Origin: Microvirga aerilata
GTDB taxonomy: Bacteria > Pseudomonadota > Alphaproteobacteria > Rhizobiales > Beijerinckiaceae
NCBI RefSeq assembly: GCF_016743775.1
Contig: NZ_JAEQMY010000043.1
Location: 1 to 41,116 of the forward strand
DNA: 41,116 nucleotides
Direction: 5' to 3'
Positions 32,710 through 41,025 of the stretch are shown here, in pieces. Every line of letters starts with the position of its first letter. Position 1 is the stretch's first letter. The position numbers and the translations under genes are program-made. The notes under the pieces were generated by a model. That model made no database searches and was not told the DNA's origin. It saw nothing but the letters and a program-made list of their open reading frames with translations.

Positions 32710-33027
32710 TCAGATATAGTCGGCGTCCGATTGTATCAATATGACAGCAGCTTCATCAACGCTCGATCTGTCCAACCCCGGGGCTTCTCGTTCTGTATGA
32801 GCGGTACTAAGGCCATAGGTCAGCGCCCCCTTCTTGAAGTCACTGGTTTGGCTGGGGGCAAGATCCTCGTGCGCCATGAGGACAGCGAACTCAGCCTTTT
32901 CGCTAAGCTCTTGTGTCAAAAGCCCCTCGAAAAGGTCCCGGGAAGTTCGACGAGTTCGACTGCAGATGCGGTCATTAGTGGATCCCGTTGCGATACAATG
33001 GTCGGAATGAGTGGCCGACGTCGCCAT
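32710..33027 (-). CDS. Doubtful hypothetical protein
   Basis: A 105-codon frame 26 bases downstream of the large exported-protein gene and on the same strand. It begins MATSATHSDHC and contains LFEGLLTQELSEKAEFAVLM. It resembles no family I know, its composition is only weakly coding-like, and the ribosome-binding site (AAAGG) is too close to the ATG. It fills part of the 525-base stretch between the amidase and the exported protein, which otherwise holds the 42-base palindrome and a small CATCGCC/GGCGATG hairpin near 33025-33041. Confidence 0.22.
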   Translation of the reverse strand: MATSATHSDHCIATGSTNDRICSRTRRTSRDLFEGLLTQELSEKAEFAVLMAHEDLAPSQTSDFKKGALTYGLSTAHTEREAPGLDRSSVDEAAVILIQSDADYI

Positions 33028-33053
33028 CGCCTTTGGCGATGACGTGAACCGGT

Positions 33054-34856
33054 TCAATGCGTGTTGAAGTCGACCGTCCTTGTGCAGGCCGCCGCACCGA
33101 CCTTCTTGCAGGCTGATCCGTGCATTCCGAGGGAGATGACAGTCTTCCCCTTGCGGGTCACGACTTTGTAGTCCCGGACGTACTCGTCGAATTTCACCAC
33201 CCATTTGCCGGGTCCGGATGAGATCAGCATTTGCGTGAGACTGCCGGCACTGCCACTATAGGCGATGTGGGACTCGTCACATACCAGCCCGCCGTAATCG
33301 ATGATCCAGTCCTTGATGCCGTCCCCGTTCAGGTCAGCATCGTTACGGGCAAAATCGTCCTCGAGCTGGAACGTCTCGCACATCTCAAGATTCGGCTTGA
33401 TCGCCTCGACGATGTCGGCGGGATAAATCGAGATGTCGGTCGAAGGCTCCGGCGGGGGCTTGGAGCCGGGCACGAGGAAGCGGGAATCCACCCAACCCGA
33501 TAGCTTGGACGTGCGGATCTGACAGAAGCGGGGAAGTCCTGCGGTGGGCTGCCCAAGGTCGGGGATGACCTTCTCTCCGTCGACTGCGTTGCAACCGAAG
33601 TTCTTCAGGCCCTTGGCATCATGCGGGAGTTCACCGACCTTTGGGGAGGATGGGGGCGGGTAACGGTGCAGGGGGAGCATCTGGCCGGGCTGGAGGCCTG
33701 TAACATTGAAGTGCTCGGCCTTCTCGTCCAGGGTGAAGGACTCTTCCCCGTACCACTTGGCGCCGCCGACCTTGATCGGCTTATGAGCACCGCACCTGAA
33801 TGCATGAGCTTTGGTATCGGCGATCTCCGCCGCCTGCTTGTTGGCGTCCTTAGGGCGAGCGTTCACATAGGCCATGTGGCACGCGTCCTTGCCCTCCACC
33901 TTCGTGACAGCCAGCACCTCGGCATCTTTCCCGTCGATATTGCCGAGGAAGAACCTCAGGATCGAGGCAAACGGTTTTCCATCGCGAACGCGCCATTCGA
34001 TCTTCTTGCCGAAGCCGTTTTTGCTTGGCCAGAACTCCGGCTCCCATGTGGTGTTCGTCGGCTCGCCGAAACGGACCACCATAATGCCGCCCGTATCACC
34101 GAACAGCACTGTCCGACCACCCGGGGCGGAGCATGTCCATTCACTCAGCTCCTCCTCACGGACGGTCTCCTTGCAAGTCCCCCCCTGAGTGTCGGAATAG
34201 ACGGCGGTGACCGCCCCAGCTGGTGGAGGCGAAGTATCCTCGAGATCGATCAACGCCGGTTCCGGCTCCTGCTCCGGGAATATCCCGTACCGTACTTCCT
34301 TCGTGCAGTCGGAGACGAAGCTCCCCTTGTCGGTGACGTTGAAGAAGACGCCTAGCTTCGGAACATGGACGGCGAAGTTGTTTCTCTGGAGAGCCTGCTT
34401 CCCTTCCAGCCCTAATCCTTCCGTTGTCACGCAGACGGTACCCTCGACAGTGCGTGAACTACCGCCTTCCATGACCTTGACCCGGGCGGGACAGGTAGCC
34501 CAGAACTGCTTGCTCGTGCCGGAGTTTGGGCCATTGTCGCAGGCAGAATCATAGGCCCGGTAGATCGATGCGATCACGGTCGTGTCGCTGTCTTTGAATT
34601 CCTTGCCAAACACGTAGCCGGGCACCGGACCGGCGTTCGTCGAGCCATCCCTCGCCTTACGGCGCTCGGCGTCGGCCTTGTCGATGAGGTCCTTCCACAT
34701 CTCAACTGCAGGCTCAGAATGCACCCCGGATGTGCGCAGGTCGTAGATCTTCATGAGGTTGCTTCTCATGAAGTCTTCTAGGGGGTCAGCGACGGCAGGA
34801 GTCACGAGCAAAGCCAAGACAACGGCTCCAGCTCGGATAATCTTTTTTGTGAGCAT
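33054..34856 (-). CDS. Large exported protein with SH3-like and calcium-loop-like segments
   Basis: A 600-residue protein from MLTKKIIRAG at 34856, where a clean signal peptide ends VTPAVADP about residue 24; the frame extends 16 codons further without need. Eleven or more cysteines are spread through the mature part, as expected for a disulfide-rich periplasmic or surface protein. Around residues 384-423 (NVTGLQPGQMLPLHRYP and VGELPHDAKGLKNFGC) the pattern resembles bacterial SH3 domains, followed by WVDSRFLV. Residues 505-520 contain DADLNGDGIKDWIIDYG, an EF-hand or FG-GAP-like calcium loop. I do not recognise the whole protein. No partner gene is adjacent apart from the RTX protein gene upstream on the same strand. 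A role in the envelope is inferred. Confidence 0.75.
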   Translation of the reverse strand: MLTKKIIRAGAVVLALLVTPAVADPLEDFMRSNLMKIYDLRTSGVHSEPAVEMWKDLIDKADAERRKARDGSTNAGPVPGYVFGKEFKDSDTTVIASIYRAYDSACDNGPNSGTSKQFWATCPARVKVMEGGSSRTVEGTVCVTTEGLGLEGKQALQRNNFAVHVPKLGVFFNVTDKGSFVSDCTKEVRYGIFPEQEPEPALIDLEDTSPPPAGAVTAVYSDTQGGTCKETVREEELSEWTCSAPGGRTVLFGDTGGIMVVRFGEPTNTTWEPEFWPSKNGFGKKIEWRVRDGKPFASILRFFLGNIDGKDAEVLAVTKVEGKDACHMAYVNARPKDANKQAAEIADTKAHAFRCGAHKPIKVGGAKWYGEESFTLDEKAEHFNVTGLQPGQMLPLHRYPPPSSPKVGELPHDAKGLKNFGCNAVDGEKVIPDLGQPTAGLPRFCQIRTSKLSGWVDSRFLVPGSKPPPEPSTDISIYPADIVEAIKPNLEMCETFQLEDDFARNDADLNGDGIKDWIIDYGGLVCDESHIAYSGSAGSLTQMLISSGPGKWVVKFDEYVRDYKVVTRKGKTVISLGMHGSACKKVGAAACTRTVDFNTH

Positions 34857-35022
34857 GATCTCTAGTCTTAGGTTGGCCTTCGGATCAGCAACGGGCTTTA
34901 GCAATCATTGCTGCGGGCTTTGACGAGGATCCTGGGCAGCCGCGATAGCGATTAAGGATTGGAACTTTGGAGCGCTGAACTCATGGAAGGGTAAAAGTGC
35001 TTTCTTATGGGTGCAGGGCTCT

Positions 35023-35068
35023 AGCGCATCGTACGGAACAGTGGACCCGGCTTTCCACGCGATGCGCT
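35023..35068. repeat. Intergenic palindromic repeat, copy 1
   Basis: AGCGCATCG and CGATGCGCT are exact inverted nine-base arms around a 28-base centre with ACAGTGGACC. It shares the GCATCG arm end with the other palindromes in this region. It lies between the RTX gene and the large exported-protein gene, in a 304-base gap with no gene. Confidence 0.6.
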
Positions 35069-35082
35069 CTCCAAAGAGTGAA

Positions 35083-35122
35083 GCATCGGGCCCCAAAAGT
35101 GGAACGGCTTTTGGGCCCGATG
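35083..35122. repeat. Intergenic palindromic repeat, copy 2
   Basis: GCATCGGGCCCCAAAAG and CTTTTGGGCCCGATG form a long stem around TGGAACGG, with one unpaired C in the left arm. It is 14 bases from copy 1 and about 40 bases past the RTX gene stop, where it could act as that gene's terminator. Its arms (GCATCGG..., CAAAAGTGG) recur after the LuxR gene and near the BA14K gene. Confidence 0.7.
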
Positions 35123-35160
35123 ATCTAGGACACTGAAAGAAAGTGTATTGTCGTTAGTCC

Positions 35161-36612
35161 TTAAATGACGAAGATGTCATCGTACTTCAAAGCAAGGCCT
35201 CTCTTCAGCTGAGCGAACTCCACCGCAGCCTTCGAGCCTGAGCCGTCCGAGTCATAGGACAGAACGCCAGTCTTCTTGTTATAGACAATGTAGTCGTTCT
35301 TATCCTTGGCCTTGTCTCCGACTGTGAAGTACTTCTTGTTCAGCAGTGCTGGAGCCGCCTCAGAGCCTTTCTTCCCGAGCTTGGAAAACACCTTGTTGTC
35401 GAGCCAGATGGTGTCATCGGCCGCCTTGAAGTCGGTCATCATATCAAAGTTCACCTTCCGGTCAGTCTTGGAGGTTCCAAGCTTCGAGTCAAAGATGAAT
35501 GTGTCCCAGCCGTCCCCTCCGTACAGCTTGTCATTGCCCAAGCCGCCATTCAGCACATCGTTACCAGCCTCAGCCTTCACAATGTCCTTGCCCGATAGAG
35601 CAGACAGGCGGTTGGAGAGTGCATCACCCACGACGGTATCATTACCATAACCTGCAATCACGTGTTCCACACCCATGATCAGGTCGGAGTCGGTTTCCGA
35701 ACCGAACGCCGTGCCAGCAGAAAGATTGATAGTCACGCCGCGCTTGGTGCTTGTGAACGTGATGGTATCGATATCAGCGCCACCATCGTAAGAGTCGTTG
35801 CCCTGACCGTGACCCGCAACCAGGATGTCATCTCCAGACCCGCCCAGAGCGCGGTCGTTACCGGCGCCCGGTTCGATCCGATCATTGCCAGAGCGTCCAT
35901 CAATGAAGTTGTCGCCATCATCACCGAACAGGCTGTCGTTGCGTTCCGAGCCGATGCCTCGCACCTCCCCGCTGCGGACCTCGAACTCCCACACACCAGG
36001 GTTGCTCATGCTGCCGAGTGCAGATGTCAGGCCGAGCATGCCAGACTCAGATCCGGATTGGGGCAGCTCGAAGTAGTGCTCTCCATCTCCGGAGGAGAAG
36101 CCAGCACGAGCAACGTACCCACCGAGGCCGCTATAGCCAGATGAGGCATCACCTGTCGTCCAAGTCAGTCCGCCATAGCGGAAGATGATGTTGAAGTCGC
36201 CGCCACCCTGGTCGGTCAGTTCAAGCTGAAATGAGTTGAACTTCGAGACATGGCTATATCCGACCGCATTGTAATAGTCGACGTTGCTCCAAGTAACAAT
36301 GAAGGAGTCACGCTCCTGGTTCAGTCCGTAGGTGACCTGTGATCCTGCTCCCCTTGTGTCGACATCAGCCCAGAACGGCGCAATAATCGCAAGGCTGTTT
36401 GAGCCGCCGATGATGCTGGGTGTGTAGGTGTAAAGGTCTTGGGAGAAGGTAACGTTCCCGTTGTTATTGACGTAGAGACCGTCGAAGTGCCTCCCGAAGA
36501 AGTTGATGCCACCTTCGAATACGGACGTGATGTCGATGTAGGAGCTCGATTCATCATCGTTCGCTGGCAAAACCTCGCTGCCAAACGGAGCAAAAATATT
36601 GTTTGCAACCAT
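35161..36612 (-). CDS. NIDO-domain RTX calcium-binding protein, probably secreted by type I system
   Basis: A 483-residue protein without N-terminal signal peptide. Residues 20-185 resemble a nidogen-like (NIDO) domain: FDGLYVNNNGNVTFSQDLYT, LAIIAPFWADVDTRGAGSQV and SFIVTWSNVDYYN. Residues 225-285 and 315-375 hold RTX nonapeptide repeats such as GNDRIEPGAGNDRALGGSGD and AGNDVLNGGLGNDKLYGGDG, which bind calcium after secretion. The last 50 residues (GVLSYDSDGSGSKAAVEFAQ and the hydrophobic end DDIFVI) fit a C-terminal type I secretion signal. No ABC exporter or membrane fusion gene is in the window. Probably an extracellular adhesin or matrix protein. It is divergent from the LuxR-type gene at 37046. 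Confidence 0.9.
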   Translation of the reverse strand: MVANNIFAPFGSEVLPANDDESSSYIDITSVFEGGINFFGRHFDGLYVNNNGNVTFSQDLYTYTPSIIGGSNSLAIIAPFWADVDTRGAGSQVTYGLNQERDSFIVTWSNVDYYNAVGYSHVSKFNSFQLELTDQGGGDFNIIFRYGGLTWTTGDASSGYSGLGGYVARAGFSSGDGEHYFELPQSGSESGMLGLTSALGSMSNPGVWEFEVRSGEVRGIGSERNDSLFGDDGDNFIDGRSGNDRIEPGAGNDRALGGSGDDILVAGHGQGNDSYDGGADIDTITFTSTKRGVTINLSAGTAFGSETDSDLIMGVEHVIAGYGNDTVVGDALSNRLSALSGKDIVKAEAGNDVLNGGLGNDKLYGGDGWDTFIFDSKLGTSKTDRKVNFDMMTDFKAADDTIWLDNKVFSKLGKKGSEAAPALLNKKYFTVGDKAKDKNDYIVYNKKTGVLSYDSDGSGSKAAVEFAQLKRGLALKYDDIFVI

Positions 36613-37045
36613 GTTTCTCCCCTGTTCTCTCGCTTAGTAGTACGGGTATGCGCCGGTACTTCATCGGGAGCTGATATCAGATGAGTTTTCAAAGGAGCAC
36701 AGGGTAGAAATACAGTATGCTCACGCCCGAGATCGAAGACGATCTGTTATGCTCTGCTCGATCATGTGCACGCAACGCACTCGTCGGGAAGACTCCGCTC
36801 CAAGTGCAGTCGAGGCCGATCTGCTGAGGGCGCCCCGAGACGGCAGGCCTGATGATCGAACTGGTTGGTGCACCCCGGCGTCAGTTTCCCGGATGCGGCC
36901 AGTAATACATGTGGCGTTGCATATGAGGGCTCTCCTGGACGCTTCAGGCTGACCATTTACCAAACGACTTCCAATCCTCCTCATGCCTATAGCTTGACGC
37001 AAGGTTCTATGGTTAAGCTTCCGGGATCGTAGCTGTACTTCTGGT
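36613..37045. other. Divergent intergenic region between RTX and LuxR-type genes
   Basis: About 430 bases with no convincing gene; short frames on both strands lack ribosome-binding sites and family resemblance. It must contain the promoters of both divergent genes. No clear palindrome of the kind bound by LuxR proteins was found by eye. Confidence 0.55.
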
Positions 37046-37699
37046 ATGTGTCGCATGCAGTCCCGAGAGCTTTTCCGTCACGCTGCCGAGCAGTGGGCAA
37101 ACCTCAAACCGACCTCTCATGACGATGCATTCCCACTCATGAAGCAGCTTGAAGAGTTCTGCGACTCATCGACAAATCTCTATTTTATCGACATGCAGGC
37201 TGATGACCCCTTAGCGTATGCGCTTCATCGGGTCGTGGAGAATGTGAATCTCCGAAGCTCCTCATCGCTGCTTGGCGACTATCCGGATCAAGCATACATG
37301 CGGAATGACGTCGCGCCTGCATACCACGCGGCTAAAGGTTCAGGTCTCATCAGCCAGATGACTCTGACCTCCCGCATTCAGGATCAGATCGCCACCTACG
37401 ATCGGCATATTCTGCCTGCCCCACGGCAGAAGGGAACGCCGGCCTTCGCCGTTACCTTGTCAAAGACGCGGATCCTTCTTCCTGTCGAGCGTAAGCTTCT
37501 CACCGGTCGTGAGGAGGATGTTCTTGACCTGCTGGCACAGGGCCTCTCCTCAAAAGAGATCGCTCTCAAGACCAATGTGTCATTCCGTACTGTGGAACAT
37601 CGCATCGCATCCATCAAAACCAAACTACAGGCGAAAAATGTCACTCACGCCGTCGCGATTTGGATGTCGCGTTTCCTCGGTATCGAGGTACGTCGCTAG
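37046..37699 (+). CDS. LuxR-type helix-turn-helix transcriptional regulator
   Basis: A 217-residue regulator. The C-terminal 60 residues are a LuxR/GerE DNA-binding domain: LTGREEDVLDLLAQGLSSKE, then IALKTNVSFRTVEHRIASIK and TKLQAKNVTHAVA. The N-terminal 145 residues do not look like an acyl-homoserine-lactone domain or a response-regulator receiver; segments such as YDRHILPAP and AVTLSKTRILLP vaguely suggest a PAS-like sensor. It is divergent from the RTX gene, which makes that gene the first candidate target. The ribosome-binding site is poor and a start at the next ATG (37055) is possible. A palindromic repeat begins at its stop codon. Confidence 0.85.
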   Translation: MCRMQSRELFRHAAEQWANLKPTSHDDAFPLMKQLEEFCDSSTNLYFIDMQADDPLAYALHRVVENVNLRSSSSLLGDYPDQAYMRNDVAPAYHAAKGSGLISQMTLTSRIQDQIATYDRHILPAPRQKGTPAFAVTLSKTRILLPVERKLLTGREEDVLDLLAQGLSSKEIALKTNVSFRTVEHRIASIKTKLQAKNVTHAVAIWMSRFLGIEVRR

Positions 37700-37700
37700 C

Positions 37701-37740
37701 GCATCGGGCCTGAAATTGAATCCACTTTAGGCCCGATGCT
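37701..37740. repeat. Intergenic palindromic repeat, copy 3 (after LuxR gene)
   Basis: GCATCGGGCCTGAAA and CTTTAGGCCCGATGCT are near-complementary arms around TTGAATCCA, starting one base past the LuxR-type stop codon. The arms share GCATCGGGCC with copy 2. It may double as a terminator between the LuxR gene and the convergent membrane-protein gene. Confidence 0.7.
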
Positions 37741-37797
37741 CCACCCTTTGCCTGGCGGAAGGTTGCCTTCTCGCCACGTTCAGCCCGCAGTTTCCTT

Positions 37798-38193
37798 TCA
37801 GGAGACGGGCTTGCCCTCAAGGGCCTTAACAATGCCCTTGATAACCTTGTAGAGGTAGTAGATGCCCGTGCCGATGAGGATTGGGAGCCCAATGATGGCC
37901 CCCACGTAAGTAACAGTCAGTAGGAGGCCGACGACGCCGAGAGCAAAGGAGATCCAAAATGTTCGGATGAGCCACGGGTAGTGAGTAGCATAGGGCGTGC
38001 CGGTCGCATCACCGCGCTTAACATATGAGATGATAAGACCAACGATGGGGGTCAGTGGCACTACGATGCCGACCAGGAACAGCACATAGGCGATCATAGC
38101 AAATGTGCGCGATTCGGAATTGAGAATCGGGTTCTCGGAAACAGCCATCGCAGGCTGTGGGATATCGTCTGAGATTGGCTTAGCGGACGTCAT
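37798..38193 (-). CDS. DUF4870-like small membrane protein
   Basis: A 131-residue protein from the ATG at 38193 (GTG at 38202 is an alternative). A polar N-terminal 28 residues is followed by three or four hydrophobic helices. IVGLIISYVKRGDATGTPYA and THYPWLIRTFWIS match the conserved VKR-D and H-W-RTFW pattern of DUF4870-type membrane proteins. The function of the family is unknown. It lies 65 bases downstream of another membrane protein gene on the same strand, probably in one transcript. Confidence 0.75.
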   Translation of the reverse strand: MTSAKPISDDIPQPAMAVSENPILNSESRTFAMIAYVLFLVGIVVPLTPIVGLIISYVKRGDATGTPYATHYPWLIRTFWISFALGVVGLLLTVTYVGAIIGLPILIGTGIYYLYKVIKGIVKALEGKPVS

Positions 38194-38258
38194 CTTGATC
38201 ACCCCAGTAAATATGGCTCGTTGTATAGGTTTCCAGCCCGAAAGGCTGGATCAGGATC

Positions 38259-38777
38259 TCAGGCAGCGACGACAGTAGGGTTCGCCCTCAGGGCCTTCAG
38301 GCCCCGTATTGCTGTAAGCACGACAAGCACAACCAAGGGAGCAACTCCAAAGTGAGGCCCGAAGGATACGAAGCTGGATACATCTGCGGATCGTCCGAAC
38401 AGGGCCCGTGATCCGGCTCCGGCCATAGCAATCTCGCTGTAGCCTCTGACAAAGGCAGCGAAAACGACAATCGCTGCGAGGATAGCTCCGGCACCCATGA
38501 GAATAGCAATCACCCGTGTGGCGGACTTCGTCCCATCGAATGCTGGTGCAATAACGCAGCCCACGGAAACTAGACTAAGCCAGTAGGCCCATGAGCCGAG
38601 TACGGCTTCGTTATCTAGCCCGAATGAAGCGCCCATGCCAAAGGCTGACGAGCTGCCGAAGGGCAGGAACAGGGTGATAAGCATGAGAGCCACGATGGCA
38701 ACGCGGCTGCGGATATCCGGAACAGCTTTGAATTTCAGAAGGAGATCTGTTGCCTCAGGAGTGCTATTGTCGTTCAT
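38259..38777 (-). CDS. Hypothetical membrane protein
   Basis: A 172-residue protein from MNDNSTPEATDLLLKF at 38777; an open frame continues to 38978 but would overlap the divergent promoter region. Four hydrophobic segments: VAIVALMLITLFLPFG, WAYWLSLVSVGCVIAPAF, VIAILMGAGAILAAIVVFAA and FGVAPLVVLVVLTAIRGL. I do not recognise a family. It is divergent from the exported-protein gene at 38978 and upstream of the DUF4870-like gene. Confidence 0.65.
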   Translation of the reverse strand: MNDNSTPEATDLLLKFKAVPDIRSRVAIVALMLITLFLPFGSSSAFGMGASFGLDNEAVLGSWAYWLSLVSVGCVIAPAFDGTKSATRVIAILMGAGAILAAIVVFAAFVRGYSEIAMAGAGSRALFGRSADVSSFVSFGPHFGVAPLVVLVVLTAIRGLKALRANPTVVAA

Positions 38778-38977
38778 CTTGATGATCTTTCTATTCGATT
38801 TCTGAAACCAGAAACACCGAAGTCGCACATCCTGAACGGGTAGGCTTTTCCGTCTCACATTACGATACGGTAAATCTACCTTATTTGATGCAGTTCTCCG
38901 GCACTGTATTCCTGGGGCAAACCTCACCACCCGCAACGGTTGATCTCGACCTGCGCGGCCCACCACCTGAGCCTCCA

Positions 38978-39691
38978 ATGAGAACTAGAAGACTACTCAG
39001 CATTACATGCGCGGCGTTCCTGGCCATGGCTACGCCCGCTTCTATGAGCCATGCAGAAGAGAAAGGCCCTACCTACAGCAGCGAGCAGATCCTAAATTTC
39101 GAGCTCGCTGGCCTCAAGCTCAATATGACTGACGTTGACGCCGCCAAGGCGATGACGGACGCCGGCTACGAGGGCAAGTGGGACCAGGAGATCAGCGATT
39201 ACGTTAAGGGATGGCAGCAGGTTGACCGTGCTATCTTCCCGTTCCGCTATATCGCAAAGGATGGCAAGGTCCGGCTCTGGAGCGTCAAGTACAAGCAAAT
39301 CTTCGATGTGAACATGTCTGAGGACATCCTCAAGGCGAAGATCACCGAGAAGTATGGCGAGCCTACCAAGATCGAGAACGGTGACCTCGTTTACGAGTCC
39401 CCCTGGCCGTACGACAAGATCACGAAGAACGACGCGCACAGCTGCATCTTTTTCAGCGGATCCTTCTGCAAGAACAACCCCTTCAAATCCAAGCATGAGC
39501 TTGAAGTGGCCTACAACAACGCCGAGATGCGCCCGCAGCTGCGCGTCAGCATCGGTCCGAAGGAGCTGGTGGTCGATCTTAACTTCCGACTGGCAGTGGA
39601 GGAGGCCAAGCAGTTCCATACTGACCAGGCTAAGGCTGCCGAGGAAGAAAAGCGCCGTAAGGCATCCAAGAATTTGGATCTCGGTCTCTAA
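38978..39691 (+). CDS. Hypothetical exported protein
   Basis: A 237-residue protein from MRTRRLLSITCAAFL at 38978, with a signal peptide ending SMSHAEE about residue 24. The longer frame from 38885 has no signal-like start and is not favoured. The mature part contains a repeated look common to periplasmic proteins of unknown function: LNMTDVDAAKAMTDAGYEGK followed by ITEKYGEPTKIENGDLVYES. Two cysteines (SCIFFSGSFCKNNP) may form a disulfide. The C terminus is a charged helix. It is 13 bases upstream of the amber-interrupted gene, so the two probably formed one operon. Confidence 0.7.
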   Translation: MRTRRLLSITCAAFLAMATPASMSHAEEKGPTYSSEQILNFELAGLKLNMTDVDAAKAMTDAGYEGKWDQEISDYVKGWQQVDRAIFPFRYIAKDGKVRLWSVKYKQIFDVNMSEDILKAKITEKYGEPTKIENGDLVYESPWPYDKITKNDAHSCIFFSGSFCKNNPFKSKHELEVAYNNAEMRPQLRVSIGPKELVVDLNFRLAVEEAKQFHTDQAKAAEEEKRRKASKNLDLGL

Positions 39692-39704
39692 CGGAGTCTT
39701 ACCC

Positions 39705-40334
39705 ATGAAGCGCGTTCTTGGAATGCTCGTAGCCCTCAGCACGACGGTCAGTCCGCTCATTGTCTCGGCCCATGAGTTCAGCCCGCACAACGTATTTCTC
39801 GCTTACCTCAAGCTCGCAGAGCCAACGAGCCTGACCCCCTACATCTCGATCTAGGAAGAGCGCTTTGCTCCGAAAGTGGTCGGTCCGCAGAACGAATTCA
39901 GCAAAGTGACAACCATTGGCGATGCTGAAAAGATCTTGGCCAAAAACCTCCAGGCTTTTGATGTCACCGAGTCGTTTACGATCCCGGTATCAGCGAGCTT
40001 TGGGGAGTACGACTTCGACAGGAAGGTCTTCGATTTTCGCCCCGTCACGGCTGCTACCGCCTTCAACAGTGGCGATCGCCCGTGGAAGGGATCCGGAGAT
40101 ATACAGGTTGTGTTCATAAACACGAAGGACTTCTACGGCCTCCCAATGAGTCCCGCCGAAGCGGAGGTCTTCGTAAAGAAGAACGGCCGGGGCGTCGCCA
40201 TCGACGTTGAGTTCGTTCCAGTCACCGCACTTGAAGGCTCCGAGAAGATCCGGGCCAAGATCGTGAAAATCGATGTCTATGCCGATAGCGGCCGGAAGAA
40301 ACTCATCCACACGATGACGGCGCCCACCAGCTAG
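39705..40334 (+). pseudogene. Exported protein gene interrupted by one in-frame amber codon
   Basis: The ATG at 39705 (ACGGAG ribosome-binding site eight bases upstream) starts MKRVLGMLVALSTTVSPLIV, a signal peptide ending VSAHEF. At codon 50 a TAG (39852-39854) interrupts the frame, which then continues without further damage for 159 codons to a TAG at 40334. The downstream part contains VTTIGDAEKILAKNLQAFDV, FGEYDFDRKVFDF and VEFVPVTALEGSEKIRAKIV, resembling DUF4852-type proteins at low confidence. A GTG at 39876 could restart translation but would lack the signal peptide. A single substitution (for example CAG or GAG to TAG) explains it. A sequencing error or amber suppression are alternatives. 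Confidence 0.82.
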
Positions 40335-40335
40335 A

Positions 40336-40382
40336 GCACCGGACGTGAAAAGTGGATACACTTTTGGGATCCAATCCGATGC
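40336..40382. repeat. Intergenic palindromic repeat, copy 4
   Basis: Arms GCACCGGACGTGAAAAGTG and CACTTTTGGGATCCAATCCGATGC pair imperfectly around GATA; the central AAAAGTG/CACTTTT stem is perfect. It starts one base past the amber-interrupted gene. It shares the AAAAGTGGA core and the CCGATGC end with the copies at 35083 and 37701. Confidence 0.65.
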
Positions 40383-40566
40383 TTGGCTCTTCAAAGAACG
40401 CATTGTTGGGCGCGGACTCGAAGGGCCGCGCCAGTGACCCGCAGGGCCACACGACGCGCTAGAATTAGTCGAAGCTCGATTGAGCAGCGGGCTTCATATC
40501 CACCCTGTAGGTATTCGGACCACTCCCTCTGGCCAACAGTCCAGAAACAGACCACAAGGAAAGTAT

Positions 40567-40956
40567 ATGCGTAAGTTTGCATTTCTGCTTGTTGCCGCCT
40601 CTATGCTGGCGGCTCCGATCTCTCAGAGTTTTGCGGCCCCCCGCAACCAAATGCCGAATATCACCCAGGAATACCCGGGAGAGGGGTACACACAGTATCG
40701 CCGCTATTACGGCGGCCCTCGTTACTACCGTCGTGGCGGCAATGGTGGCGCCGTCGCAGCAGGCGTTCTCGGCTTAGCGGCTGGTGCCCTGATCGCAGGC
40801 GCTATTGCCAACCAGGCTCAGGCCGCACCGCCCCCTCCTCCCGGAACGGTCAACCCGCAGCTTGCCGCATACTGCGCCCGCAAGTACCGGTCCTATGATC
40901 CGCGAACCGGCACCTTCGTCGCTAGCAACGGCTACCGTTACGTCTGCACGTACTGA
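40567..40956 (+). CDS. BA14K family exported protein
   Basis: A 129-residue protein from the ATG at 40567, with AAGGAAAG upstream. A signal peptide ends QSFAAP about residue 24. A Tyr/Gly/Arg-rich stretch (YTQYRRYYGGPRYYRRGG) precedes a glycine/alanine-rich hydrophobic segment (AAGVLGLAAGALIAGAIANQ). The C-terminal AYCARKYRSYDPRTGTFVAS and YRYVCTY carry the paired cysteines and YRSYDP-TGTF signature of the BA14K family, first described as an immunoreactive lectin-like protein in Brucella and widespread in Hyphomicrobiales. It is likely anchored in or secreted across the inner membrane. Function in free-living members is unclear. Confidence 0.88.
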   Translation: MRKFAFLLVAASMLAAPISQSFAAPRNQMPNITQEYPGEGYTQYRRYYGGPRYYRRGGNGGAVAAGVLGLAAGALIAGAIANQAQAAPPPPPGTVNPQLAAYCARKYRSYDPRTGTFVASNGYRYVCTY

Positions 40957-40981
40957 TTAGCTCTGCATTGATCGGACGGAA

Positions 40982-41009
40982 AGAGGCTCCGAACCGGAGC
41001 CTCTTTTTT
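40982..41009 (+). terminator. Rho-independent terminator of the BA14K gene
   Basis: AGAGGCTCC (40982-40990) and GGAGCCTCT (40996-41004) form a nine-base perfect stem with a five-base loop, directly followed by a run of T to 41009. It lies 26 bases past the stop codon. This is the clearest intrinsic terminator in the window. Confidence 0.93.
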
Positions 41010-41025
41010 GTGTCGTAAATCCTAA

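Noticed and set aside
36721..37056. 111-codon minus-strand frame between the RTX and LuxR genes
   Set aside because: It overlaps the LuxR start, has no ribosome-binding site and no family resemblance; the region must hold promoters.
35023..40382. CRISPR array in the repeat-rich right part
   Set aside because: The repeats are palindromes separated by whole genes, without regular spacers or cas genes.
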